A stretch of DNA of 64,000 nt, from contig CM019176.2 of assembly GCA_009739505.2 (NCBI GenBank), forward strand, positions 24,072,458-24,136,457, in the 5' to 3' direction. The number at the start of each line of letters is the position of its first letter. Position 1 is the stretch's first letter. Shown in pieces: positions 1-9,698 of this stretch. The notes under the pieces are model-generated. The model did not search any database, was not told the origin of the DNA, and was given only the letters and a program-made list of their open reading frames with translations. Both the position numbers and the translations under genes were made by a program. This stretch comes from Apolygus lucorum. Taxonomy: Eukaryota; Arthropoda; Insecta; Hemiptera; Miridae.

Positions 1-39
1 TGAAAACAAAGCTTCCGCTACCTTGGTAGACTCGGAAGC
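1..39 (-). mobile_element. Family A element, hairpin end
   Basis: Reverse-orientation copy of the hairpin terminus seen in all family A elements here (GCTTCCG...CGGAAGC with CTACC/GGTAG inside the stem). The rest of this element lies left of the window. Confidence 0.7.
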
Positions 40-243
40 AAAATTTTTTCCAAAATGAAATCTACCACTCGTGTTTTACTTTTCAGGCTTTCCTAAACAA
101 TTTTGGTTCCTGTTCGTCATGTTTTGGTTCGTGCCTGTCATGAAATCCTTGTAAAGGGCGACACTTCACGAAGTTATTGTCCGATTTTGATGATATTTCC
201 AAGGATTGTGCGGGTTGGCATGTAGATTTTCCCCGTGAAAATC
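40..243 (+). repeat. Degenerate family A body
   Basis: Matches the left half of family A (CAATTTTGGTTCC, ATGAAATCCTTGTAA, TTATTGTCCGATTT, GGATTGTGCGGGTT) with many substitutions. It begins directly after the inverted hairpin end of the previous element, so two copies abut head to head. No coding capacity. Confidence 0.55.
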
Positions 244-530
244 TGGACCTAGGGCAGGTGCCCCCCGTGGCAACTGCCCTCCCGGCAAACTGCCCTCCTG
301 TGGGAGGGTAGTTTCAACCCGAAACACAAATGTGCGCCCCGTGAAAGTGCCTTCCCGGTAAACTGCCCTCCGAGGAGGCCAGTTTTTACTGTACGTCAGG
401 AGAAACTGCCCTCCTGCTCACACCACGTATTAGCAGGGCCCTCCCATCGAATCGGTCCTTACAAATGGACCTCCCTGGCAAGTGCCCTCCTTGGCAACTG
501 CCCTCCCGGTAAACTGGTCTCCTAGCCCTT
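244..530. repeat. GC-rich minisatellite (CTGCCCTCC units)
   Basis: Irregular tandem units built on AACTGCCCTCCCGG and CTGCCCTCC with spacers of about 15-60 bp. The open frame across it is a by-product of the repeat. The same motif appears on the opposite strand at 4,998-5,310. Confidence 0.7.
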
Positions 531-1073
531 ACAAACACGACTAGATATTTTACCTGCAGAACACGAAACATAATGTTGGCATTACAACAAGCTAATGTAG
601 ATTACACGGGCATTGCTTGCCTACATTTACTTATAATTAAGGAATTAACTAACCTATGTGGGTTTTAAATATTTTTAATTAGCGCAACGTAATAAGGGAT
701 CCGGGATTGGGATCATTTTTTAAAAATATTTCATTCAACTTTTTGTACATTACAAAATACTTTTATGTTGTGGTAATTTTAAGATGTAATTTTTTGTACT
801 TAGTACAGTGGAACATGAAAGAGGGTATCTGTCCAGTGACAGTCCCTCGTAACTTTTAGTGGAGCTCGTTAACATACATTATAAGAACGTAAAGTTGATA
901 AATTAATTTTAAGTAATAACATTAACAAAAACGAACAATGGCACGAATTGATGAATGACTATATAGTAATAACAGTAGACTCGAACAATGACACGAATTT
1001 GACGAAAGACTGGAAATATCAGTACTACACACGAACAATGACACGAATAAGTTTATGAATGACTAGGTTTCGA
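531..1073. other. AT-rich non-coding stretch with a three-copy 50-bp repeat
   Basis: No gene seen. A CGAACAATGRCACGAAT motif occurs at 932, 982 and 1,032, spaced exactly 50 bp. It lies just downstream (minus strand) of the jockey-like fragment and could be part of its 3' untranslated region. Confidence 0.5.
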
Positions 1074-1415
1074 CTAGATCGGCGGTCCGTTTTCTATAAG
1101 ACGTCGGGGGAGTCTCGTTCTGTCCCATGAGGAGAGCAAAGTATCTAACACTGTAGATTGGTGAGATCGGAAGGAATCCTGCTTTCGTGTCATTGTAGAC
1201 CTTATAACGTTCTCAACCTCAGGTACTTCAACATCGCGGTGTCTTACATCATTTCTCACGAACAAGGGGCGTCGGTGATAATGCGAAGCACACGGTTTTG
1301 CTGAGTCTGGACCCGTTTGATTTGAGTTTTGCTTGCCAGGCCCCAAACTGAACAACCATATTGCCATATATAGGACGAATGATAGTGAGGTATAGTAGTC
1401 TTTTATCATCTAGTG
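1074..1415 (-). pseudogene. Jockey-clade non-LTR retrotransposon fragment, end of reverse-transcriptase ORF
   Basis: The translated minus strand (about 111 residues) contains PLFVRNDVRHRDVEVP preceded by a YMAIWLFSLGPGKQ-like block. In jockey-type ORF2 proteins, a conserved region after the polymerase has a [P/W]xVRNxxxHRDLxIPTxEE pattern of this kind. Only this C-terminal piece is present; polymerase motifs and endonuclease are missing and the left side (minus strand) is out of frame. It is cut at about 1,416 next to a family A/B junction. A dead 5'-truncated insertion. Family identity is inferred from one motif block. Confidence 0.6.
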
Positions 1416-1493
1416 ATAATGGCGACGTTCAAGAGAGCAGTGGCATGGTTGGGATCATGGGGCGGAAACCCACTCGGTTTGGGATCAGGAAAA

Positions 1494-1568
1494 AAAGTCG
1501 GCCAAATGGGTGTGGCACATAGCTTCCTCGTATCCATTACACTGATGGGTGTGTCTGATCCGATGCAT
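1494..1568 (-). mobile_element. Family A element, fragment of the CTTGGCAGAC-type end
   Basis: Reverse complement of the right end of family A (GTGTGGCACATAGCTTCC, TCCGATGCAT). It is cut after 75 bp by family B sequence starting at 1,569. Confidence 0.65.
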
Positions 1569-2195
1569 AAACGCTGCAAATTATTACACAATGGTTTATT
1601 ATTTTTTATTTTTCTACATAGATCACTCGTCTGCAAAGCCACCAACCATCCAACATGTAGAAAAACATCGATCGCATTTCGGTCAGCTAACACTTGAACG
1701 GAGATTAGGCCTCTTTTGCGATTCACACTAGTGTTTCTGATTTATCGTACGTCCAAACTTTAAACTCTCGTAGTCAGCGAACGGTTTGTCCTACAGAGCT
1801 CCGGGTGGTCTCAAAAAATTCTATAGAATCCTAAATTGAAGGAAAAACGTTACCTTTATATCAAAATTTTTTGAGTTAGGGCGTTTTCAAAATTTCAAAA
1901 TTGATTTTGGAACCCTTAGAAGTGACCTACGTCAACCCAAATGTTCGGGGCACAACTAGACCCCATAAAGGAGCCTACATACCAAATTTCATCAAAATCG
2001 GTCAATGCTAAGTGGCAAAAGTGCCGCGTACGGCGTACGGCGCACGGCGTACGGCGGACGGACGGCCAAATTTTTATTCGATTTTTGGATTCTACGTACC
2101 TTGAAACGTAAACCATCAAATTTTGAGGGGGTGTTAACCTTTTTTTCTTTCTTGGTCGATTCCAAAGGTTCATTATTGAAAATAATAAACCAAAA
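1569..2195 (+). mobile_element. Family B non-autonomous element, near full length
   Basis: Starts AACGCTGCAAATTATTACAC and ends in a hairpin GGTTCATTATTG/AATAATAAACC followed by AAAA. The start also carries GGTTTATTATTTTT, so the ends hold an inverted 13-14 bp motif. The body includes GATCGCATTT, GCGAACGGTTTGTCC, TTCATCAAAATCGGT, and a CGTACGG-rich tract near 2,030. No convincing coding sequence. Confidence 0.7.
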
Positions 2196-2624
2196 AGATA
2201 ATCTCAAAACTTCAATCTACAAGTACCTACCTACCTACCACTAACATCCGATTTTATTAGTTAAATTAGTTTTTGATTTCAAGTACCTTTGTTCACGCTG
2301 GCTACCTTCATGTCGCTTCTCACTTGAACTTATTTCATTACGGAGATCACGAGATGAATGTTAGTATGGGGAGTATGAAATTGCTTGTTAAAATCGCAGT
2401 GAAATATTTCAGCACCGTTTGTCGTTCTCAGCTTATTCTCTGATGGAGCTGATGCCCAAAGTTGCGGGGGAAACAGTCCTCTTCAATGTAAAATGACTGA
2501 CCTAATCAGAGAATGTCCCATTTGATTCGGGAGACCAAAACATGCCTTGATCCCAAATACTGCTCTTTTAACACAGAATGTATTTTTACGGAGCTTTCCT
2601 CGTTTGGTAAACTTGTCCTTTGAT
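2196..2624. other. No recognised feature
   Basis: Short ACCTACCT tract near 2,228; otherwise unremarkable AT-rich sequence without a supported exon. Confidence 0.5.
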
Positions 2625-3304
2625 ACCATGTCCCGCACTACCATGTCCTTTGATACCGGTCATAATTGAAGTGATAATTGAAAAACGGTGGTATTTTTCA
2701 AAGAAATGGTGTCTCGGAGTCTCGGTGCGCGCCCGCCCGCCCCCTTTCAGCCCCCCTTCCACTGTCCAACCCCGTCAGCGGGCGCGCTCCGAGACGCCAA
2801 TTTCTTTGAAAAATATCATCGTTTTTTCGCATAAAAATTCAATTTTCTCAACAAATGTCCTTCTCAACAAACAAAAATGACTGTATCATTGGAAAGCTGA
2901 GAAAACGTAGATGTTTTTTTCCGTCAAGAAGAACGGCTGGGAAAACGAAAATGGTGGTTTAAAATGACATTGAAATTTTTGAAGAAATGTAGAAATCGAA
3001 AAAGTTTAACTTTGGGCTCAAAACACTCCTCCCAGAAGCTATTTTAAAAAATCGGTCTGATATAATTCTTATAGGAAATTCAACGCTCTTTCCAACAGTA
3101 CCCTTATTTCTAATGTTTGAGTGTAATTCAAGGGAGTTATGGCCGTTTTAATGGTGTAAGATCGAAAACACGAAAAAAATCTTAAGAGTCAAAAAAGGCG
3201 GATTTTAAGGGGGTTAAAAGAAAATCTCTATGAGACATTTTCTGTTGCAAATTAGTTGTAGAATCGATCCTTGAAGTATTAGCATAAAAAACTTGGACAC
3301 CCTG
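2625..3304 (+). repeat. Degenerate foldback (TA-type) element, mostly one arm
   Basis: The right end reads GAATCGATCCTTGAAG...GGACACCCTG followed by TA, matching the terminus of the intact foldback at 21,817-23,304. Internal blocks TTATGGCCGTTTTAATGG and AACGCTCTTTCCAAC also match that element's arms. A GC-rich stem (CTCGGAG at ~2,718 with CTCCGAG at ~2,787, extended by TCAAAGAAAT/ATTTCTTTGA) marks the old centre. Protein-like frames here are by-products of this structure. Confidence 0.55.
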
Positions 3305-3724
3305 TATTTATACATACATATTTATACAATTTAATTGTCGTCGAAAGACAGACAAACTCTCCTGGGCAATGCAAGGGTAGAAAAATGGTTTGTGACCCAG
3401 AAAATCCTCTCTTGGGTGTACATATTATGATATTACATAATGATAGTCAACAGGGTCTTGAGAAATATGGAAAAGTAAATTTCCTTCTGAATGGCATATT
3501 TAAACGTATCAAATTTGATGATGGTAGCACCATTTGACTGTAATCAGATGAGGATTGACTGATCGACAAAGAGATATACAAAATATATATTGGTACATAC
3601 CAACATGACAATTTGAACAGAGTTGGACTGTATTTATATAAGTACTCAAAATGTATTAATATAATATACAGATCCCCTGCACCCCCAGATGCTTTTGCTT
3701 AAAGTCTACGGCTAAAATTCAAGA
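3305..3724. other. AT-rich sequence, nothing recognised
   Basis: No exon, RNA gene or known repeat supported. Local AT exceeds 65 percent. Confidence 0.45.
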
Positions 3725-4082
3725 AACATGAATATGCTTCAGCCTAGAACGTCAATTATCGATCAGCCATCGATCCAGGAAGTTAATTATCGATCGGTGA
3801 AATTGAACCAGCATCTGAGGACGATGTTCCGTCCCCGTCACATTAATTCATAAAGTCACGTCACGTCAATTCATAATTTCGTAACTTTCTTCCCTTTCGC
3901 TCTCATTCGTCCTGCATTATTTATTAAAGTTCATAATATTTGCATTATTGATTATTCTTGTCATAGTATTATGAGTGTATATTATACCAGGTCGCTAGCG
4001 GACATCACTCCCTAGTAATGGAAGTTCATCAATATCGCGCTACTTTCGGCAGTTAGGTCCCGGCTAAAGCATATTCATGCTA
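3725..4082. repeat. Candidate MITE, ~360 bp with ~20-bp imperfect terminal inverted repeats
   Basis: CATGAATATGCTTCAGCC at ~3,727 is inverted as GGCTAAAGCATATTCATG at ~4,064. The interior has short direct repeats of TTAATTATCGATC type and CACGTCACGTCA. No target-site duplication can be assigned confidently. Confidence 0.4.
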
Positions 4083-4997
4083 AAATCTTAGATACCGTTT
4101 CTAATCATCTTTCGATGATTGATGATTTTCCGAGAAGAAAATCAGAAGAAGATCATAGATGACGTACAAAATTTATCTAAAAATGAGATAATTAGATTAT
4201 CTTTCATCTGTCATCTATCAAGTATCAGTAATGTTTAGATGAGATTATGCCCACCTCTGATTATTGAAAATAATAAACCAAAATTGGGTAAAACTAGACT
4301 GGAAATCTGCCTAGTAGAACGCCGCCAACCAAACCTTTATATTTCAATCCGTTCCCGTAATATGATTTTTAATTTTTTTTTTTTTGCTAAGCAAACCACA
4401 TTTTGGCCATAAAAAACCCACGTTTCTTCACTTTGAAACAATGTCTTCTACTTTTGACCTCATTATCGGATTTACGCCTAAAGCACATTCATAATCAAGA
4501 ACGGATCGCAATTGCAGTTTACTTAAACATTGAACATTTTCTAAACATTTTTCTAAAAAGTTCCTAAAATAACTTGTACGTAGGTACGTTAACTACATTT
4601 CCAATAAAAACTTGCTGAAAACTGTCTGATCTCAGGAAAACTTGCTGAAAACTGTCTAATCTCAGGAAAACTTGCAAATTTAATCAACTTTCTAATGGTA
4701 AGGTCGACGTTGCGATTTCTTGTTGATTTCAGCGAAATCACCGTCTCGGAGGCAAAAGTCCACCCCCTTCCAGCCATCTGCCCACCATCCAACCCTCAAG
4801 TCTCATGCCGATTTAATGGAAAAAACTCCGATTTTCGCGTAAAAACTCGATTTCTCCATGAAATTGATATTCTAATTATTTTACTCCTAATATATACTGA
4901 TGATCGTGACTGAAGATCCATTATCATTGACAGCTCATTATACTTTTGAGAGACCCATGTCCCAGAAATGAGAAGTCGCACAGGTACAGGAGATCTG
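4083..4997. repeat. Repeat debris: family B hairpin remnant, direct duplication, degenerate foldback
   Basis: 4,259-4,283 carries the family B hairpin end (ATTATTGAAAATAATAAACC). Around 4,600-4,680 the words AAAACTTGCTGAAAACTGTC and ATCTCAGG recur as a short tandem duplication. From about 4,720 to 4,870 the sequence resembles the foldback centre seen near 2,690-2,830. No gene supported. Confidence 0.4.
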
Positions 4998-5310
4998 TTC
5001 CGAGCAGGAGGGCAGTTTACCGGGAGGGCAGTTGCTCGAGGTAGTCTAGGAGGGCAGTTTAAAACCGGGGTTCGAAACTGACCCTCAAAAGTTGGAAGAA
5101 GGAAGTTTGGAGGGTAGTTTCTTGAGGTGGTCTAGGAGGGCAGTTTAAAACCGGGGTTCGAAACTGACCTCCTAAAACAGGAGAGCAGTTTACCGGGAGG
5201 GCAGTCGCTCGAGATGGCCTAGGAGGGCAGTTTCAAACCGGGGTTTTAAACTGACCTAAAGAGGTAGGAGGGCAGTTTGCCGGGAGGGCAGTTGCCAAGT
5301 TCCCGAAACT
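4998..5310. repeat. GC-rich minisatellite (GGAGGGCAG units), opposite orientation to 244-530
   Basis: Units of GGAGGGCAGTTTACCGGGAG and GGAGGGCAGTTTAAAACCGG recur four to five times with intervals of about 60-100 bp. This is the reverse complement of the motif at 244-530. Confidence 0.7.
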
Positions 5311-5525
5311 CTTCACCCCCGGACCCAAAGTAGTCTCTACACATGCGCAAGCCATGAAACATGTAAAATCCATATAACAACCATAATTTCAACATTTTTC
5401 ATCCGAATTCGATGACATTTTTAGGAATTGTGTTGGATGATGTGTAGATGGTTTTCAGGAGGATAGTGTAAGGATTGATGTTTTGAAATTAGCTACAATG
5501 CATCGGATCTTCAGTACAATCGATT
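5311..5525 (+). repeat. Degenerate family A right half
   Basis: Carries the family A monomer signature (CATGCGCAAGCC, TTTTTCATCCGAATTCGATG, GATGTGTAGATGG) and the segment leading to its right end (ATGCATCGGATC, CAATCG). The terminal CTTGGCAGAC is lost. Confidence 0.55.
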
Positions 5526-6371
5526 GATTTTGAATTTTTATTCAGTAATACTACTCATTAGTCCCTCTGATGAATACTTTTGAGTGACTTTTGAACTATT
5601 GAGAAAAAATTCACGAAAAGCTGTGAGTCACCGGCTGTTCCTTCCACAGTCATAGACAACTAACACTAGTAGAAGCATAGCTGAGCCCATACGATTCTAG
5701 GCCGTGATATTGTAGCTCCGTACATAAAACAGTACTACATGTTCGTCTCTTAAAGCTAAAAGATTTTAGTACGTAGCAGTTTTTTCGCAAGATTGGTTGA
5801 GTAGCCTCCGTTACTTTGTGTTGGACGAATGAAGAGTCAGAAACACGTAAGTAATCGTACATGAATGTTCATTGACTGAAGTTAGGTACTTAGCCAATTT
5901 TATGCTTATAAAACTATATTTTTCTTTCGTTTCATATCACTCATTTTGGCTTCTTTAACAACCAAGAATCAAATTTCGAAATGAAGGTACCCACAACTCT
6001 CGGATAATTACCTATGGTTGTAGGTACTAATGTGTTGTAGGTCCGGTGTGGCTATGGTCGTTGGGGCGTGTTTGGCGGTGGACTTTGTACTGACTTTTGC
6101 GAGGTCCGTGGGTTCAAGGCTCCTCGCCGGCAGCGTGCGTTTTTCGGCGTCCGGAGCTCTTATCTCCCCCCTCGTACCAACCCAGGGCGGTGAGGCAATG
6201 GGAAGCCATGAGCTACCCGGCAGCAATTAACAACAAACATTAACCGACAATAAAGTTTTTGTCATGCTCGAATGCCTAAGGTTTGAGAACAATCAGTAGA
6301 GCACGACTAACGTGAATTTGATGTTTCCTCTTACTGCTTTACGATTCTACTATTGGCCAAGATATCACCTT
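5526..6371. other. Upstream region of G0; includes a GC-rich island at ~6,030-6,235
   Basis: 5,526-6,029 shows nothing recognisable. The ~200-bp island at 6,030-6,235 is far richer in GC than its surroundings, has a B-box-like GGGTTCAAGGCTC, and ends in ATTAACAACAAAC. It may be a retroelement fragment, but no family is recognised. Confidence 0.4.
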
Positions 6372-6420
6372 TATATAATTTGAGAAACTTGCATCCCAAT
6401 CAGTTCCGGAGAGGGCGAAA
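6372..6420 (+). promoter_or_regulatory. TATA box and initiator of gene G0, with 5' UTR
   Basis: TATATAA at 6,372-6,378 is followed about 29 bp later by an insect-type initiator AATCAGTT (6,398-6,405), the usual TATA-to-Inr spacing. A 5' UTR of about 20 bp would precede the ATG at 6,421. Confidence 0.6.
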
Positions 6421-6869
6421 ATGAAGTCAGTTGTACTGGCTTGGGTGGTAATCTTAACAGACTTTACACTTGTAAGTAACAAACTACTTCGAGGACTTGA
6501 CTGAATTTTCAATATTTCGTTGTTATTAAGACCAACTAATCGAACGCTAGCTTTAAAATTCATTGAATATAATCTACTCTACTATTATTTTTGCCCTCGA
6601 GGCACAAAGCTGTGGTATCGCCGTTGTGCCAGGATACCCGAAACCGCGTAATAGCATTTATTGGGTTTTAAATACTTCACCTTGAATGTGGTCAACTAAT
6701 AATTACTAATACATTGTTTGTACAGGAGGCATCGGTGCTGATCAGCTATCCTACAGATCGATTTATTTTTAACGAAGAACCCATCAACCGTCAAAATGTA
6801 CTACAAAAGATGTCCGAGCATGGAGTGAAATTGAAACAATATGATGGCATTTTGAGAGTATTCAAAGAG
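6421..6869 (+). CDS. Gene G0 exons 1-2: secreted protein, signal peptide and first part of a cystatin-like domain
   Basis: Exon 1 is 6,421-6,471: ATG followed by a 17-residue hydrophobic leader (MKSVVLAWVVILTDFTL), ending at donor CTT|GTAAGT. Exon 2 is 6,726-6,869, acceptor TTGTACAG|G and donor AAAGAG|GTAGGT; it is 144 nt, phase 0 at both ends, and encodes EASVLISYPTDRF...DGILRVFKE (48 residues). The ISY..P start, a helix-like middle and an ending of GILRVFKE match exon 2 of G1 (ISYEPTPD...RILGVYHQ) at the same phase. This makes G0 and G1 paralogues. The product should be secreted; helix then strand fits a cystatin-like fold, but no QxVxG motif is visible, so protease inhibition is not claimed. 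The next exon is about 6.3 kb away across nested elements. Confidence 0.6.
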
Positions 6870-7120
6870 GTAGGTTATTGTGATAGTAGTAACGTATCGA
6901 ACCGGTACATATCTACTCCTTTTTAAAAATATGTGTGTCAAAGAATAATTTATCAATGTTAACAACTCAGCTGTATAGGTTCTTCAAATGATAAGATTTA
7001 GGAGTGAAGGGGAAGTGAAAGTCAGAGGGGTGAGGCTCAGTAGCAAATGGGGATCAGTGGGAAGTGAAAGTCAGTGGAGAAAGGGTGGCAGTGGGTAGTG
7101 GAAGTCTGTGGGAAAATACT
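6870..7120. other. G0 intron 2, first part
   Basis: Purine-rich GGGGAAGTGAAAGTCAGAGG-type words recur irregularly (7,008-7,120). Similar words reappear at 9,590-9,640. No gene. Confidence 0.4.
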
Positions 7121-7620
7121 GCTAATGACTACACAAAGGTTTATTATTTTTCTGTATAGATCACTCGCCTGCAAAGCACACAGCTTTGCCACTGCCACTA
7201 CCTACCAACAATATTTCTCCATCACAATCAAGTTTATTTTGAAGAAATGAACGTTTCACACTCAATGGGAAGAAATAGAGAATTCCGGGTACCTTCATTA
7301 GGAATTTTGGTTACTGGTTGCTAAGGACGCAAAACTGAGTAGAACTCAAAGAAACAAACAACGATCGCATTTTGGTCACATAAAATTTGGACGAAAGTAG
7401 TTCGACCTCTTTTGCGATTCACACTCGTCCAACCCTTAAGTTCTTATAGAGAGCGAACGGTTGGTCCTACAGAGCTCATTCCATTCTAAAATTCCAGGTG
7501 GCCTCATTCCATTCTAAAAATTCTCTGCTATTTCAAATTGAAGAAAAAACAATACCTTAATATAAAAATTTTTGAGCTAAGGCGTTTTGAAAATTTCAAC
7601 TTTTATTTTTCAACCCTTAG
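7121..7620 (+). mobile_element. Family B element, left part (split by the TIR element at 7,621)
   Basis: Runs from the ACACAAAGGTTTATTATTTT start through AAACAACGATCGCATTTTGG to CAACCCTTAG. It resumes at 9,381 with AAGTGACCTACATCAACC and ends at ~9,586 with the hairpin AATAATAAACCAAAA. Intact copies (for example near 1,912) read CCCTTAGAAGTGACC without interruption. Confidence 0.7.
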
Positions 7621-9376
7621 GGGCCTAACACACGCGCCGCCCTACGGCTCAAGCTCATAAGCTTCGGGACGGCTCACGAAGCTTAAATACACAGGTTGAG
7701 AATGAGAGCTTTCACACGAGGGCACTGACCCTTCAGAGCTCATGTACTCAGCTCATTGAACATAGGCCGTGTGCTTCGAAGCTCACAAATTTAGTCTAAA
7801 TACAAAGAGAGGAATTGGGGCGTTCTCACGATGAGCGAAAACAGCTCATGGACGTGCGTATTTTTGCTTCGTATCAAATTTTTTGTGATACTACTGCTAT
7901 ACATTATTTAAAAAAATGTTTTACTTGCTTAATTTTATTCCAAATGTATTTGTAACGTAAGTACTTTATATATCATTTACTGAAACGTGTACTTATTTTG
8001 TATGTATCTCCTACGAATTGCTCTAATCTTAACACAAAACTAAATTTTAACTGATTTAATAGATGTGATGAGCCTCTCGCCAAATTTACTAAATGGCTGA
8101 AAGATACAAAAATAATGGTTGAAATCTATATTCTTTCGGTAAAGAGAACGATGAGATGAGATGGTGATGGGAATACTGGTTTTTCGAATTCCAGCTGCGA
8201 GTACTGGAAAACCACTTTTGTAAACCATTGATTTAGTGCACAAAGGTCAGTCAAGGTACTATTAAAAGGTTTACAAACTAAAACAAAACAAAAGGTTGTC
8301 TGTAGATCGCTCTCACAAATTCAGTAGATTACGCAAAAAGTCGGAAGAAAATTACGGATCAAAATTCAGTAGAATAAACTATTCATGAGGAACAATAAAT
8401 TATTAAAATTTAAAAAATATCAAGTTGGCAACAAATAGTTAAGGAGTGAAAAACTGGAGTTAAACTAGTTTTTCATAATCTTTCTTGATTGTTTCAGGTA
8501 CTAGCAATCCATTTCATCGAATTCAGTATCCAAGCCAACCTAAAAATATGCTATTTTGGGAGGATAAAGTTTTTCTGACAATTTTGGTTTATTATTTTCA
8601 ATAATGAACCTTTGGAATCGACCAAGAAGAAAAAAATTTTAACACCCCCTCAAAATTTGATGGTTTACGTTTCAAGGTACGTAGAATCCAAAAATCGAAT
8701 AAAAATTTGGCCGTCCGTCCGCCGTCCGCCGTACGCGGCACTTTTGCCACTTAGCATTGACCGATTTTGATGAAATTTGGTATGTAGGCTCCATTTGGGG
8801 TCTAGTTGTGCCCCAAAGATTTTGGTTGATGTAGATCACTTCTAAGGGTTCCAAAATCAATTTTGAAATTTTGAAAACGCCCTAACTCAAAAAATTTCTA
8901 TATAAAGGTATTGTTTTTCCTTCAATTTAAGATTCTATAGAATTTTTAGAATTTTTTGAGACCACCCGGAGCTCTGTAGGACAAACCGTTCGCTCACTAC
9001 GAGATTTTAAAGTTTGGACGTACGATAAATCAGAAACACGAGTGTGAATCGCAAAAGAGGCCTAATCTCCGTTCAAATTATAGCTGACCGAAATACGATC
9101 GATGTTTTTCTTCAAGTTGGATGGTTGGTGGCTTTGCAGACGAGTGATCTATAGAAAAATAATAAAACATTTTGTAATAATTTGCAGCGTTTTCAGTGCA
9201 AGACTAAAAACGTATTTGTACTTATTTTGTATAGGCATACCCCCTATAAAGGGGCTAATTGATTTTGTTTTCGGATTCCATACTGACTTCTCTTGCAAGA
9301 CTGTGATAATAAGGCTCACGCGTATGTGGAAAAAGGCTCTTGAGCTTGAGCCGTAGGGCTTACCGTGTTGGGGGCC
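7621..9376. mobile_element. TIR DNA transposon (non-autonomous) inserted in family B, with TTAG duplication
   Basis: Ends are imperfect inverted repeats of about 40 bp sharing GCCCTACGGCTCAAGCTCA (7,638 onward and, inverted, up to ~9,356), with outer GGGCCTAACAC and GGCCCCCAACAC. TTAG occurs on both sides (7,617-7,620 and 9,377-9,380) but once in intact family B, so it is the likely target duplication (CTTAG is an alternative split). No transposase is seen. It is itself interrupted by another family B copy at 8,582-9,194. Superfamily not assigned. Confidence 0.7.
8582..9194 (-). mobile_element. Family B element nested inside the TIR element
   Basis: Reverse-orientation copy: TTTTGGTTTATTATTTTC hairpin at the left, CCGTCCGTCCGCC tract near 8,705, GACCGATTTTGATGAAATTT near 8,760, and AATTTGCAGCGTTTT at the right. 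The open frames inside are incidental. Confidence 0.7.
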
Positions 9377-9380
9377 TTAG

Positions 9381-9586
9381 AAGTGACCTACATCAACCAA
9401 AAGCTTTAGGGCACAACAAGACCCCAAATGGAGCTTATATGCCAAATTTCATCAAAATTGGTCCAATTTTTATTCGATTTTTGGATTCTACGTACCTTGA
9501 AACGTAAACCAACAAAATTTGAGGGGGGTTACGTTTTTTTTCTTCTTCGATTCCAAAGGTTCATTATTGAAAATAATAAACCAAAA
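9381..9586 (+). mobile_element. Family B element, right part
   Basis: Continuation of the copy starting at 7,121; ends with the hairpin GGTTCATTATTG...AATAATAAACC. Confidence 0.7.
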
Positions 9587-9698
9587 GGAGCCAGTGGGGA
9601 ATGAGAATCAGTAGGAAACGGGTGTCAGTGAGTAGTAAGTGAATTGGAAAAAGCCAAGTCTATTGGAAACAAGAATAATGTTGACTTTTCTAACTTTT

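Noticed and set aside
6030..6230. GC-rich 66-72-residue frames on both strands
   Set aside because: Composition suggests a retroelement or processed insert; no motif supports a protein.
8480..8590. Possible extra G0 exon after TTGTTTCAG (VLAIHFIEF...)
   Set aside because: Acceptor is good and the peptide has a strand-like pattern, but no acceptable donor precedes the stop, and exons 2 and 3 already match the family boundary without it.
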